Part shown: positions 1 through 6,281 of the stretch, in pieces
How positions within the stretch are numbered: position 1 is the stretch's first letter
Layout of the letters: each line of letters starts with the position of its first letter
From: Curtobacterium sp. 'Ferrero'
GTDB taxonomy: Bacteria > Actinomycetota > Actinomycetes > Actinomycetales > Microbacteriaceae
Reading direction: 5' to 3'
DNA: 64,000 nt
Assembly: GCF_002412165.1 (NCBI RefSeq)
Contig: NZ_NXIA01000011.1
Span: 62,001 to 126,000 of the forward strand
Made by a program: the position numbers and the translations under genes
The notes under the pieces: model-generated
Databases searched by the model: none
Told to the model about the DNA's origin: nothing
The model's input: the letters and a program-made list of their open reading frames with translations, nothing else

Positions 1-338
1 GCTCAGCGCCGCGGGGCACACACCGCCATCTCCCATGGACCAGGGGCCCGGCTCGGCTTTCGTGCGTTCGGCGCGCCCGTATGGCGACCGTGCACTGAGA
101 TCGTTGGCGGACCAGCTGTGTGTGACACGGTTCGCTCCGGAGCGCGGCCGAGGAGTCCCAAGCTCCCGCGGGAGGCCGTGACCCTTTGGAGGACCGGCTC
201 ACGAGACGGCGAAAGCCACGTCGGAAGTGTCGACACGCCCGAGAATCGCCGTCATTGTGCACGTAGAGTTTTACCGGCAAGGTGATCACACCTGCCATCG
301 GGGCCAGGCCTAGCAACACGCTAGGACAGGAGGACACC
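1..338. other. Leading stretch without a convincing gene
   Basis: I see no credible coding region here. The only sizeable frame, on the minus strand (3-236), has no ribosome binding site and no recognisable protein features. A TAGAGT hexamer at 264-269 could be a -10 element for the secreted-protein gene that starts at 339, but no clear -35 accompanies it. Confidence 0.5.
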
Positions 339-977
339 TTGCGCTTCTTCACCATCAACCCAGTCCGAACCGCGCTGGTCACGGCAGCCGCTGCTGCCCT
401 GTTCGGGTCGATGCTCGTCACAACTCCCGCGAACGCTGTGTCAGGTCAGCTGAACTCCGCTGACGAGCAGACGATCCGTGCGACGATGCGACAGGCCGGG
501 ATCGCGCCAGCGGTGGAGGACCAGCTCATCGCGAAGCTGCAGTCTGGCCAGCAGCTCGACTCCGAGCTCGAGACGGCTGTGCCGGTTTTCACGTCCACGA
601 CGACCGAGGCGGCCGGACCAGTCACCACGCAGACCTTCGCCGATGGTTCCATCCGGACGAGTTTGACCGTGAACCAGACCGTTGATGGGTCATCGACCCG
701 CGTCTACGTCGCCCATCCGACGCTCGAGTGCAACCTGATCCATTGCACACTGATCTACTCGAAGGCTGATACGAAGTACATGGCAACTGGCTCATTCGCA
801 ACGGTGGCGGCAATCATCACTGCAGCGTGTGGTCCGGCCGCGTGGGCTTGCGGCATTGGTGCTGGCATCGTCATCGATGTCACGCACAAGGCCTACAGCT
901 CCGGCAAGTGCATCGCCCTGCAGAAGGTCATCGCCGCAGGGCCGCCCTACCCGGTCATCGTCGGGTGCCGTAAGTAA
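339..977 (+). CDS. Secreted six-cysteine protein, bacteriocin-like form
   Basis: I chose the TTG start because AGGAGG lies 5 nt upstream (328-333); a longer frame from 282 lacks such a site. The 212-residue product opens with a classical signal peptide: basic residues, a hydrophobic core at about 12-27, then ANA at 31-33. The mature part is a polar, Ser/Thr-rich segment followed by a C-terminal domain of about 75 residues with six cysteines, including a CNLIHC pair and an Ala/Gly/Ile-rich hydrophobic hairpin. This build resembles small actinobacterial secreted proteins of unknown role and disulfide-stabilised hydrophobic bacteriocins. The next gene, 18 nt downstream, encodes a four-helix membrane protein, as toxin/immunity pairs often do. 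Secretion is well supported; the antibacterial role is inference. Confidence 0.7.
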   Translation: MRFFTINPVRTALVTAAAAALFGSMLVTTPANAVSGQLNSADEQTIRATMRQAGIAPAVEDQLIAKLQSGQQLDSELETAVPVFTSTTTEAAGPVTTQTFADGSIRTSLTVNQTVDGSSTRVYVAHPTLECNLIHCTLIYSKADTKYMATGSFATVAAIITAACGPAAWACGIGAGIVIDVTHKAYSSGKCIALQKVIAAGPPYPVIVGCRK

Positions 978-995
978 GCCGTCCGAAGAGGGGTA

Positions 996-1397
996 TTGGT
1001 CACGGTGAATCAGCAGGTCGTACCTCCGACACGTCTTGGGCTTGTTCTGAGCATCATCGGGTTCGCGGGAGCGGTCGCGCTCATGGCATCGGACGCTGCA
1101 CTCGCGGCCCTCCGTTCCCCATATGGCCTGACGTGGGTGGTCCTGGTGATCGTCATCGTGTACCCACCGCGCATGATCCGGCCAGGGACGGGGTGGGCAC
1201 GAGCTCGCTGCCGGTCAACGCCAGCAGCGCTCCTCTACGCCGCCGCAGTGCTCATCACGATCACTGGGGCCACTGTCGCAGTGTCGTCGGGGTCGCTGAT
1301 CGCGCTCGGCACTGCAGGGCTCATCCTGGTCATCGCAGTCCTCGCGGCGACGCTGCCAGCAGTTACGCGCAGCGCAGCATCGCCGACCACGCTCTGA
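996..1397 (+). CDS. Four-TM small membrane protein, possible immunity partner
   Basis: The 133-residue product has four hydrophobic stretches at about residues 13-35, 45-58, 76-95 and 100-123, with a short basic loop in the middle. GAGGGG lies just upstream; the start may be TTG at 996 or GTG at 1005, and GTG has the better spacing. It follows the secreted six-cysteine protein closely on the same strand, and a hairpin terminator follows at 1447-1478, so the two genes probably form one transcript. I recognise no family. A membrane immunity protein for the upstream product is the simplest contextual guess, but nothing in the sequence proves it. Confidence 0.65.
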   Translation: MVTVNQQVVPPTRLGLVLSIIGFAGAVALMASDAALAALRSPYGLTWVVLVIVIVYPPRMIRPGTGWARARCRSTPAALLYAAAVLITITGATVAVSSGSLIALGTAGLILVIAVLAATLPAVTRSAASPTTL

Positions 1398-1446
1398 AGG
1401 GAAGCATCGATGCAGGCCCCTGGTTCTTCAGTCAGAAGGCCAGCCT

Positions 1447-1478
1447 GGAACCGCTCCTGCTGTCGCGGGGGCGGTTCC
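1447..1478 (+). terminator. Hairpin after the two-gene unit
   Basis: GGAACCGC (1447-1454) pairs with GCGGTTCC (1471-1478). A T-containing stretch (TTCGTGGTTTC) follows. It lies about 50 nt after the four-TM gene on the same strand. Confidence 0.55.
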
Positions 1479-1605
1479 TTCGTGGTTTCGGTGAGGCGGG
1501 GCGTCTGCGGTGATCCGCCAACGGTCAGCAGCACTACGGTCGACTACCCGCGTCCCGATGGACGATGAGTTGACGGGACAGCTCCCAATCAACATTCCGC
1601 GCTTG

Positions 1606-1821
1606 TTACCTCTTGCCGGTGTACCGGCCACGAAGCGCGACGAAGATCACGACCGCTGCCAGCCCGACCGCCAGAATCGGGATGCCGTACAGGTGGCCGT
1701 CAACACGGGCAAGGAACGAGCCGAGTGCGAAGACGGCCAAGCCAGCGATGAACAGCACCCAAAGCCATGCGGGCGTCTTGCGCCTCGAACTTGAGTCTTC
1801 AACCACGAGCCGAACGTACAA
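1606..1821 (-). CDS. Small two-TM membrane protein
   Basis: The 71-residue product has a short charged N-terminus (Asp-Ser-Ser-Ser-Arg-Arg-Lys), a hydrophobic stretch at about 18-37, a polar turn (ARVDGHLYG), a second stretch at about 46-63 and a basic C-terminus ending GRYTGKR. This is a typical small integral membrane protein. I recognise no family. It stands alone on the minus strand, and one copy of the dispersed 29-bp dyad repeat lies upstream at 1860-1888. Confidence rests on the clean TM/charge pattern; the exact start could be later. Confidence 0.6.
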   Translation of the reverse strand: MYVRLVVEDSSSRRKTPAWLWVLFIAGLAVFALGSFLARVDGHLYGIPILAVGLAAVVIFVALRGRYTGKR

Positions 1822-1859
1822 CCCGGACCTGCGGCGTGGTCAAAGACTGCTGCACGGCT

Positions 1860-1888
1860 GTCTCAATAGCCGATCGACTATCGGACGG
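1860..1888 (+). repeat. Dispersed 29-bp dyad repeat, copy 1
   Basis: It reads GTCTCAATAGCCGATC followed by GACTATCGGACGG. Copy 2 (2877-2905, opposite orientation) matches 27 of 29 positions. The core is a near-palindrome around CCGATCG. It lies between a minus-strand small membrane gene and a plus-strand broken small ORF. Confidence 0.75.
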
Positions 1889-1920
1889 CCGACCGCTCCG
1901 AAGCGGCGGAGTTTCAGCTC

Positions 1921-2031
1921 ATGTTCGCGGCAGGTGCAAACGGAGACTGGTGAGCACTGCCGGTGCTCGGTGCCATCCTGATCTTCGGTTTGATCCTTGG
2001 GTGGTGGCGGAAGAAAAACGGCCGTGAGTAG
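1921..2031 (+). pseudogene. Single-TM micropeptide interrupted by in-frame TGA
   Basis: ATG at 1921 has GCGGAG upstream (9-nt spacing). It opens a 37-codon frame that meets TGA at 1951-1953 and then continues cleanly to TAG at 2029-2031. The part after TGA reads ALPVLGAILIFGLILGWW, then RKKNGRE: a textbook single membrane helix with a basic tail, like the two neighbouring micropeptides. One C-to-T change (CGA to TGA) would explain the break. A shorter peptide could start at GTG just after the stop. I call it a broken gene; readthrough is an unproven alternative. Confidence 0.45.
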
Positions 2032-2117
2032 CCAGTCCCCGGAGGGTGATCGATCATCCGGCAGTGGCACGGTGTCGGATAAAGCGCTACCGGCTTCGCC
2101 GCGCGCTGTCGGTCCCG

Positions 2118-2264
2118 TCAGCGACGACGTCGGAGGATGCCGATCACACCGACGATGACGATGACGACGACGGCCGCAACGATGAGCCAAACAGGCACGG
2201 ACATGCCGTGCAGAGAACCAGCGCCGCCGGGAGGGCCGGCGAGCAGCAGCAGAATCGAGTTCAC
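2118..2264 (-). CDS. Single-TM micropeptide A
   Basis: The 48-residue peptide starts at GTG with GGAG 9 nt upstream; a TTG at 2279 would add five residues. It has a short hydrophobic N-terminus (NSILLLLAG), a PPGG linker, then SVPVWLIVAAVVVIVIVG leading to a basic RRRR end. It is strikingly like micropeptide B at 2342-2467: both carry a PPGG-G-S linker, a PVWL motif at the helix entry, one long Val/Ile-rich helix and an arginine-rich C-terminus. They probably arose by tandem duplication. Function is unknown. The build recalls sortase-type cell-wall-sorting tails, but no LPXTG is present. Confidence 0.55.
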   Translation of the reverse strand: MNSILLLLAGPPGGAGSLHGMSVPVWLIVAAVVVIVIVGVIGILRRRR

Positions 2265-2341
2265 GACGTAGATCTCCAAGTAGTTCAGGTCAGCTTGCCG
2301 CCGGCGTGTGTGCCGGAGGTCGTTCGGCTAACGAGACGCCA

Positions 2342-2467
2342 TCAGCGGCTGCGCCGAAGGAACAGGACGACCGCTGCGACGATCACGACGGCAACGATCG
2401 GAACCCAAAGCCAGACGGGGAGGGAGCCTCCGCCCCCTGGGGGCAGCGCGACTGCAATAGGCAACAT
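2342..2467 (-). CDS. Single-TM micropeptide B
   Basis: The 41-residue peptide starts at ATG (a GTG two codons upstream is also possible). It reads as a short hydrophobic start, an LPPGGGGS linker, PVWLWVPIVAVVIVAAVV, then LFLRRSR. It is a likely paralogue of micropeptide A, 77 bp away on the same strand. No strong Shine-Dalgarno is visible. The shared PVWL entry and Arg-rich exit suggest selection at the protein level. Function is unknown. Confidence 0.55.
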   Translation of the reverse strand: MLPIAVALPPGGGGSLPVWLWVPIVAVVIVAAVVLFLRRSR

Positions 2468-2549
2468 GGTCACACGCTAGCCACAGCAAGCGTTCGGTGG
2501 CCGATCGATCAACGGGATAGCGTGCTTGTGTGGACACGTGACTAGAGCC

Positions 2550-2868
2550 GTGAGGGGTTCCACGCTCGTCGACGTGGCGCTGCCGGACGTACCCAGCGTC
2601 GTGCGGGCTGCCGTGGTGCGGTTGCCCCCGCGCATCCCTCTCCGAGCTCGACGACAATGGGGCGACACTCACGCAACGCTCGGGCGTCTTGATTCCTCGT
2701 GTCGAGGTCATCTCGCTCGCGTTCCGGCGAACACCGCATGCGGCCTCTGCGGTCGTGATCGTCAGCGCTCGGCGGAGTGGCCTGCCCGCGCCCGACACGG
2801 TTCTCTCGCAATTCGAGCAGTCCCTCCTGACTTCGATTCGCGCGGCAGCGAAGGAAGCCTCGCCGTGA
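2550..2868 (+). pseudogene. Possible frameshifted gene remnant
   Basis: From GTG at 2550 one frame shows coding-like GC-rich third positions and hydrophobic text (STLVDVALPDVPSVVRAAVV) for about 35 codons. It then loses that character, while the adjacent frame takes over (SELDDNGATLTQRSGVLIP and on to IRAAAKEASP) and runs to TGA at 2866-2868. The second half has no usable start of its own. The pattern fits one gene with a frameshift near 2640-2650. The C-terminal text loosely resembles a LysR effector-domain end, but that is weak. Confidence 0.25.
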
Positions 2869-2876
2869 GCCTCAAG

Positions 2877-2905
2877 CCGTCCGATAGCCGATCGGCTACT
2901 GAGAC
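2877..2905 (-). repeat. Dispersed 29-bp dyad repeat, copy 2
   Basis: On the minus strand it reads GTCTCAGTAGCCGATC then GGCTATCGGACGG. It contains the perfect 14-bp palindrome TAGCCGATCGGCTA (2885-2898). It overlaps the stop codon of the 2896-3195 gene, so the gene's last codons come from the repeat. Confidence 0.75.
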
Positions 2906-3195
2906 CGTTTGACGTGCCCTCGGCGGATGCGCAGCCACAGTGCGACGCCCGCGGCGTCGAGCACTACGAGAAGAACGATCGCTACGTGAGCACTCAGCCA
3001 CAGCGCCGCATCATGCGGAAGCAATTGTGACGGCTCGAATGCCCCAGTTGCTTCCGAACGCTCTACCGCCCAGTCGTTGGCCGCTGAGTACAAGGCAAAG
3101 AAGTTCACGAACACCACGTTGAACAGCGCCGCAAGCACCCACATCATCACGACGAGGGCACGCGGAAGGGCCGCGGGCGCTCTGTCTTCGCTCAT
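2896..3195 (-). CDS. Small two-TM membrane protein
   Basis: I chose ATG at 3195, giving 99 residues (MSEDRAPAALPRALVV...); the longer frame upstream looks non-coding. Two hydrophobic stretches (about 12-34 and 66-88) flank a polar, acidic loop containing AVERSEATGAFEPSQ, and the C-terminus is basic (RIRRGHVKRSQ). The last codons and the TAG stop lie inside dispersed repeat copy 2, so the original C-terminus may have been replaced when the repeat arrived. I recognise no family. Confidence 0.6.
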   Translation of the reverse strand: MSEDRAPAALPRALVVMMWVLAALFNVVFVNFFALYSAANDWAVERSEATGAFEPSQLLPHDAALWLSAHVAIVLLVVLDAAGVALWLRIRRGHVKRSQ

Positions 3196-3352
3196 CCCGC
3201 CACAGTACGAGCGCGCGGTGGAGTCCAGGTCGCGGAGCCCGTACACCGCGATGAACGTTCTCGAACGTTCTCTGCGCTTGCCTCGACGGTGACCGGTACC
3301 GTCCACCTAAGGATCACTCATCGGGGATCGGTTGGGTGGGTAGCGTCGAGAC

Positions 3353-4138
3353 ATGCTCGACGGATGGTCTGATACTGCGACTGCTTACGACAGGTCTTTC
3401 GCGCAACTCTGCGCAGGTGCGATCGAAGGGCTGCTCAGAAACCACGTGAGCGTCGGCAACGGGCCCGCTCTGGACGTCGGAACGGGGACGGGATCCGTCG
3501 TGGGTGTCCTCATCCGACGGGGATTCAAGGTCAGCGCATGTGACAAGGAACCCTCCATGGTGCGGTTTGCTGCTGATCGTTATCCGGGTGTCGACATCGC
3601 AACTGCGGCGTTGCCTTCACTGCGCTACGACGACGGCTCGTTCGCGCTCACGACTGCGAACTTCGTCCTCAACCACGTACCAACCCCGCTCGCATCGGCT
3701 CGTGAGCTGCTTCGAGTCACCCGTCTCCGTGGAACCGTCGCTGCAACCATCTGGCCGTCCGAACCGGTCGGGGCGCTCAACCAGTTCTGGAACATGATCA
3801 TGAGGGAAGCGGACGTAACCGTGCCGGCCGGGCACCGATTGCCTCCAGCGGATGACTTTCCGAGAACCGTAGGCGGCTTCCGCGAGCTGTTCCGCACCGC
3901 TGGCGCAACCACCGTCGACTGCAGCCTGTTCTCGTACACCTTCCGTATCCGCCCGGACGACCTCTGGGCAGCAGTCACGGCAGGGATCGCAACGATCGGA
4001 CAGACCTACATGCACCAGACTGACGAAGGCCGCGCACGGATGCAGGCTGTCTTCACGGACGCCGCGACGCGGCAGGCCCCGTCCGGTGTTCTCTCGTTCG
4101 AGAGCACGGCGATCGTTGCCCACGCCTCAGTTCGGTAG
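3353..4138 (+). CDS. Class I SAM-dependent methyltransferase
   Basis: The 261-residue product has the Rossmann SAM-binding signature LDVGTGTGSVV (about 40-50), the acidic residue after strand 2 (CDKEPSM), and a motif resembling the Methyltransf_11/UbiE family's post-II and post-III regions (FALTTANFVLNHV, then LRVTRLRGTVAATIWP). The substrate cannot be told. ATG at 3353 follows the hexamer TAGCGT (3341-3346) by 6 nt with no Shine-Dalgarno, the leaderless arrangement seen throughout this window. It stands alone between small membrane-protein genes. Confidence 0.85.
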   Translation: MLDGWSDTATAYDRSFAQLCAGAIEGLLRNHVSVGNGPALDVGTGTGSVVGVLIRRGFKVSACDKEPSMVRFAADRYPGVDIATAALPSLRYDDGSFALTTANFVLNHVPTPLASARELLRVTRLRGTVAATIWPSEPVGALNQFWNMIMREADVTVPAGHRLPPADDFPRTVGGFRELFRTAGATTVDCSLFSYTFRIRPDDLWAAVTAGIATIGQTYMHQTDEGRARMQAVFTDAATRQAPSGVLSFESTAIVAHASVR

Positions 4139-4188
4139 TCGATGGCCCCACGGACGTCGGCAGCAGCTAGGTTGGCGCGTAGAACGTC

Positions 4189-4341
4189 TTGAGCGCGAAG
4201 ATTCTGGGCTCGATCGCGCTTGCCTTCGGCCTGGTATTCGTCGCGACGTCGGTCGTTCGCCTCACGCGGCCCGACCTCGACGTGGTCTTGGTGATCTTGA
4301 ACACCGCGCTCGGACTCTTCTGGCTCGGCGCTGGCGTCTGA
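4189..4341 (+). CDS. Small two-TM membrane protein (50 aa)
   Basis: TTG at 4189 directly follows an in-frame TAG, which fixes the 5' limit. The peptide reads LSAKILGSIALAFGLVFVAT, a charged turn (RLTRPDLD), then VVLVILNTALGLFWLGAGV: two short hydrophobic helices. No Shine-Dalgarno is seen; a TAGGTT hexamer (4168-4173) lies upstream. It follows the methyltransferase by 50 nt on the same strand. Function is unknown. Confidence 0.5.
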   Translation: MSAKILGSIALAFGLVFVATSVVRLTRPDLDVVLVILNTALGLFWLGAGV

Positions 4342-4404
4342 TCATGGCGCTTCGCTCTCCGGAAGGCGAAGCACGGCCGCTGAAGGATCGGTCTATGGAC
4401 GGGG

Positions 4405-4788
4405 TCAATGCGCTCGAGTGATGAGCTCCAAGGCCAATCCGCTCAGGAACAGAATGCCGATCACGACGCCGATACCGATTGCCTGGCCACGTCGCATCAT
4501 GCCTTCGGTCTGCGCTACTTCTCGGCCGTCGACATACGCGGTGATCGGCTGCGGCCGAAAGGCTGCAAGCGCGACGGGGCGTTCCTTCGTGACCCGGAGT
4601 TCGTGCCGCTCTGCCTCACCGACTCTGAACTCGTAGTCAGCCGTTGTCTTGACCGAGAACATCCGGATCGTGCTGACCACTTCTCGGCCGTCGACGGTGA
4701 TTCGAAGTCGCCCAGTGAACTGGTCCCACGTGTATACGACCAGGTGCCTTTCGCGGTCTCCTACGGTGAACTCAAGCCTCGTCGCCAC
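4405..4788 (-). CDS. Tail-anchored membrane protein with duplicated VDGREV motif
   Basis: The 127-residue product has a soluble, beta-rich N-terminal part of about 100 residues and a C-terminal hydrophobic anchor at about 104-122, ending LELITRAH. VDGREV occurs twice (near residues 32 and 86), each followed by a short variable stretch, suggesting a duplicated beta-unit. It looks like a membrane-anchored protein with a cytoplasmic sensing or binding domain. I recognise no family. It is transcribed convergently toward the small gene ending at 4341. Confidence 0.65.
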   Translation of the reverse strand: MATRLEFTVGDRERHLVVYTWDQFTGRLRITVDGREVVSTIRMFSVKTTADYEFRVGEAERHELRVTKERPVALAAFRPQPITAYVDGREVAQTEGMMRRGQAIGIGVVIGILFLSGLALELITRAH

Positions 4789-4998
4789 TCACTCACTCAA
4801 TCGAGCTGTCATTAGAGCTGCACGTGAGAGGTCACCGAGCGGTGATGCGAACGCTGAGGCTATGGGCAGCTTCGGACGTCGTCGGGCGGGTGATCGCTGT
4901 CTCGGGGAAGGATCGGCTCACGGATGTCGCCGAGGCGTGAAGCCGTAAGAGTTGGTCGGGGTGGCTCCACCTGAGGTCGCCGGAAGTACTCTCGCGTC

Positions 4999-5208
4999 GT
5001 GAGCGACGATAGGGGTGACCCCACTCTACGGACGTGGACAACGCGGTATCGGGTACCGATGGCAGTCGGCACCGGCTTCCTGACCGTGCTCTGCTGCTGG
5101 CTGCTGTTCACCGGTGGCACGACCGCGAAGTGGACCGGTGCAATTGGGTTGGCCGCGCTCGTCGTCTGGGTCCTGGTGTTCCGAGCGCTCTACCGCCGCG
5201 GCTACTGA
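4999..5208 (+). CDS. Small two-TM membrane protein (69 aa)
   Basis: GTG at 4999 lies 6 nt after TACTCT (4987-4992), matching the leaderless pattern. The product has a polar N-terminus (SDDRGDPTLRTWTTRYR), two hydrophobic helices at about 19-38 and 46-62, and a basic end (RALYRRGY). Dispersed repeat copy 3 (5240-5262) follows 30 nt later. Function is unknown. Confidence 0.6.
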   Translation: MSDDRGDPTLRTWTTRYRVPMAVGTGFLTVLCCWLLFTGGTTAKWTGAIGLAALVVWVLVFRALYRRGY

Positions 5209-5239
5209 CCCATCCCTGACGGCGTTGCGTCAACGGTTC

Positions 5240-5262
5240 GCTGCCCGATCGGCTACCGAGAC
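5240..5262 (-). repeat. Dispersed dyad repeat, partial copy 3
   Basis: On the minus strand it begins GTCTCGGTAGCCGATCGG, matching 17 of the first 18 positions of copy 2, then diverges. It lies just after the gene ending at 5208. Confidence 0.6.
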
Positions 5263-5279
5263 GGTGCGGGCGGCGCTAC

Positions 5280-5486
5280 ATGCATTTCCGACCTGGGACG
5301 CTCACGCCGTTGATCGTTACCGCGGCTTGCGAAGTTGGCCTCTTCGTGCTGCCTCAGGGGGTGCCAACAAGAATTCTCGGGGCGACACTCATCGTCGTCA
5401 CGTTCGCGGTGCTGATCGTCTCCGGTCGACCCCTGCCTCGGACGCTCCTGACGGCGCCGCCGAGCCCTGAGCGCAACCCGGTTGCG
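5280..5486 (+). pseudogene. Probable 3'-truncated membrane-protein gene
   Basis: From ATG at 5280 the frame encodes two hydrophobic segments (about residues 9-25 and 31-48) with normal GC-rich third positions. It then runs without a stop into the long palindrome at 5486-5527 and onward through the antisense strand of the fetB-like gene. The coding character fades near 5470, so the natural end seems lost, probably where the palindrome inserted. I put the end arbitrarily at the palindrome border. Confidence 0.35.
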
Positions 5487-5527
5487 GACGGGAGGCGCGG
5501 TGCCGGCCCGCCACGCGCCTCCCGTCC
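5486..5527 (-). terminator. GGACGGGAGGC-family palindrome (terminator-like)
   Basis: GGACGGGAGGCGCG (5486-5499) pairs perfectly with CGCGCCTCCCGTCC (5514-5527). The stop codon of the fetB-like gene begins 2 nt beyond the right arm, so this is its likely terminator. Related palindromes occur at 10280-10327, 40460-40501 and 55700-55747. Confidence 0.7.
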
Positions 5528-5528
5528 G

Positions 5529-6281
5529 TCAGGCGGGCGCGACGGGGCGCGTCCGCACCGCGGCGAGCAGCCGCGTCAGCACGACCGACACGATCGCCCC
5601 CGCCGTGATGATCGCCGCGAGCACCACGACCTGGAACCGGCCCGCCTCGAGGGGCGAGACGCCGCCGAACACCGCACCGACGAACGCGCCCGGGAGGGTC
5701 ACCAGGCCGGTCGTCCTGGTCTGGTCGGTGCTCGGCACCATCGCGGCGTGCACGGCCCGGCGGACGAGGTCGGCGGTCGCCTGCCGCGGGGTCGCGCCGA
5801 GGGCGAGCCAACCCTCGACGTCGTCCCAGCGGTCGTCGACGAGTTCGACGAAGCGGCGCCCGGACAGGGTGGCACCGGTCATGGCGTTCCCGATGACGAT
5901 GCCCCCGATGGCCAGCACGTACCGGGGCGTGAAGGCGATCGCCCCGGTGACGAACACGACGGCGAGCGCCACGCCGATGCCCGCGATCATCGCGAGCGCG
6001 ACCGGCAGCAGGCGGGTGCGGAGGGGCCCGAGGCGTCGGGCCGCGGTCGTCGTGGCCACCGCGAGCATCACCACGAGGGCGACCCCGATCCAGAGGGGGT
6101 CGCGGATGATGCCGGTGAGCACGACGCTGAGGACCGCGAGCTGCAGGGTCCCGCGCAGGACGGCGAGCGCCGGCGCCCACGGGACGGGGGTCCGCGCGGC
6201 GAGCAGCACTCCGGTGGCGACGCCGATCAGGACGGCGACGCCCAGCAGGGTGCGGACGATGGTCTCGGGGTCGACGCTCAC
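5529..6281 (-). CDS. fetB: FetB/YbbM-family ABC transporter permease
   Basis: The 250-residue integral membrane protein matches the UPF0014/FetB family: seven or so hydrophobic helices, an early LRGTLQLAVLSVVL segment, the conserved RYVLAIGGIVIGNAMTG region (about 122-138), and the cytoplasmic ALGATPRQA loop followed by TTGLVTLPGAFVGAV. In E. coli FetAB exports iron and aids oxidative-stress resistance. No FetA ATPase gene adjoins it; instead its GTG overlaps the stop of an upstream cation/proton antiporter gene by 4 nt, so the two are co-transcribed. It may use an ATPase encoded elsewhere. Confidence 0.85.
   Translation of the reverse strand: MSVDPETIVRTLLGVAVLIGVATGVLLAARTPVPWAPALAVLRGTLQLAVLSVVLTGIIRDPLWIGVALVVMLAVATTTAARRLGPLRTRLLPVALAMIAGIGVALAVVFVTGAIAFTPRYVLAIGGIVIGNAMTGATLSGRRFVELVDDRWDDVEGWLALGATPRQATADLVRRAVHAAMVPSTDQTRTTGLVTLPGAFVGAVFGGVSPLEAGRFQVVVLAAIITAGAIVSVVLTRLLAAVRTRPVAPA

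Noticed and set aside
3-236. 77-residue minus-strand frame at the window edge
   Set aside because: There is no ribosome binding site, no recognisable domain and an Arg/Pro-rich composition typical of chance GC-rich frames.
2877-2905. Chromosome dimer resolution site (dif)
   Set aside because: It occurs in at least two near-full copies within 1 kb and in opposite orientations, and its sequence does not resemble actinobacterial dif.
1-5500. Prophage or insertion sequence
   Set aside because: No integrase, transposase, portal, capsid or terminal inverted repeats are visible; only small membrane genes, a methyltransferase and dispersed repeats.
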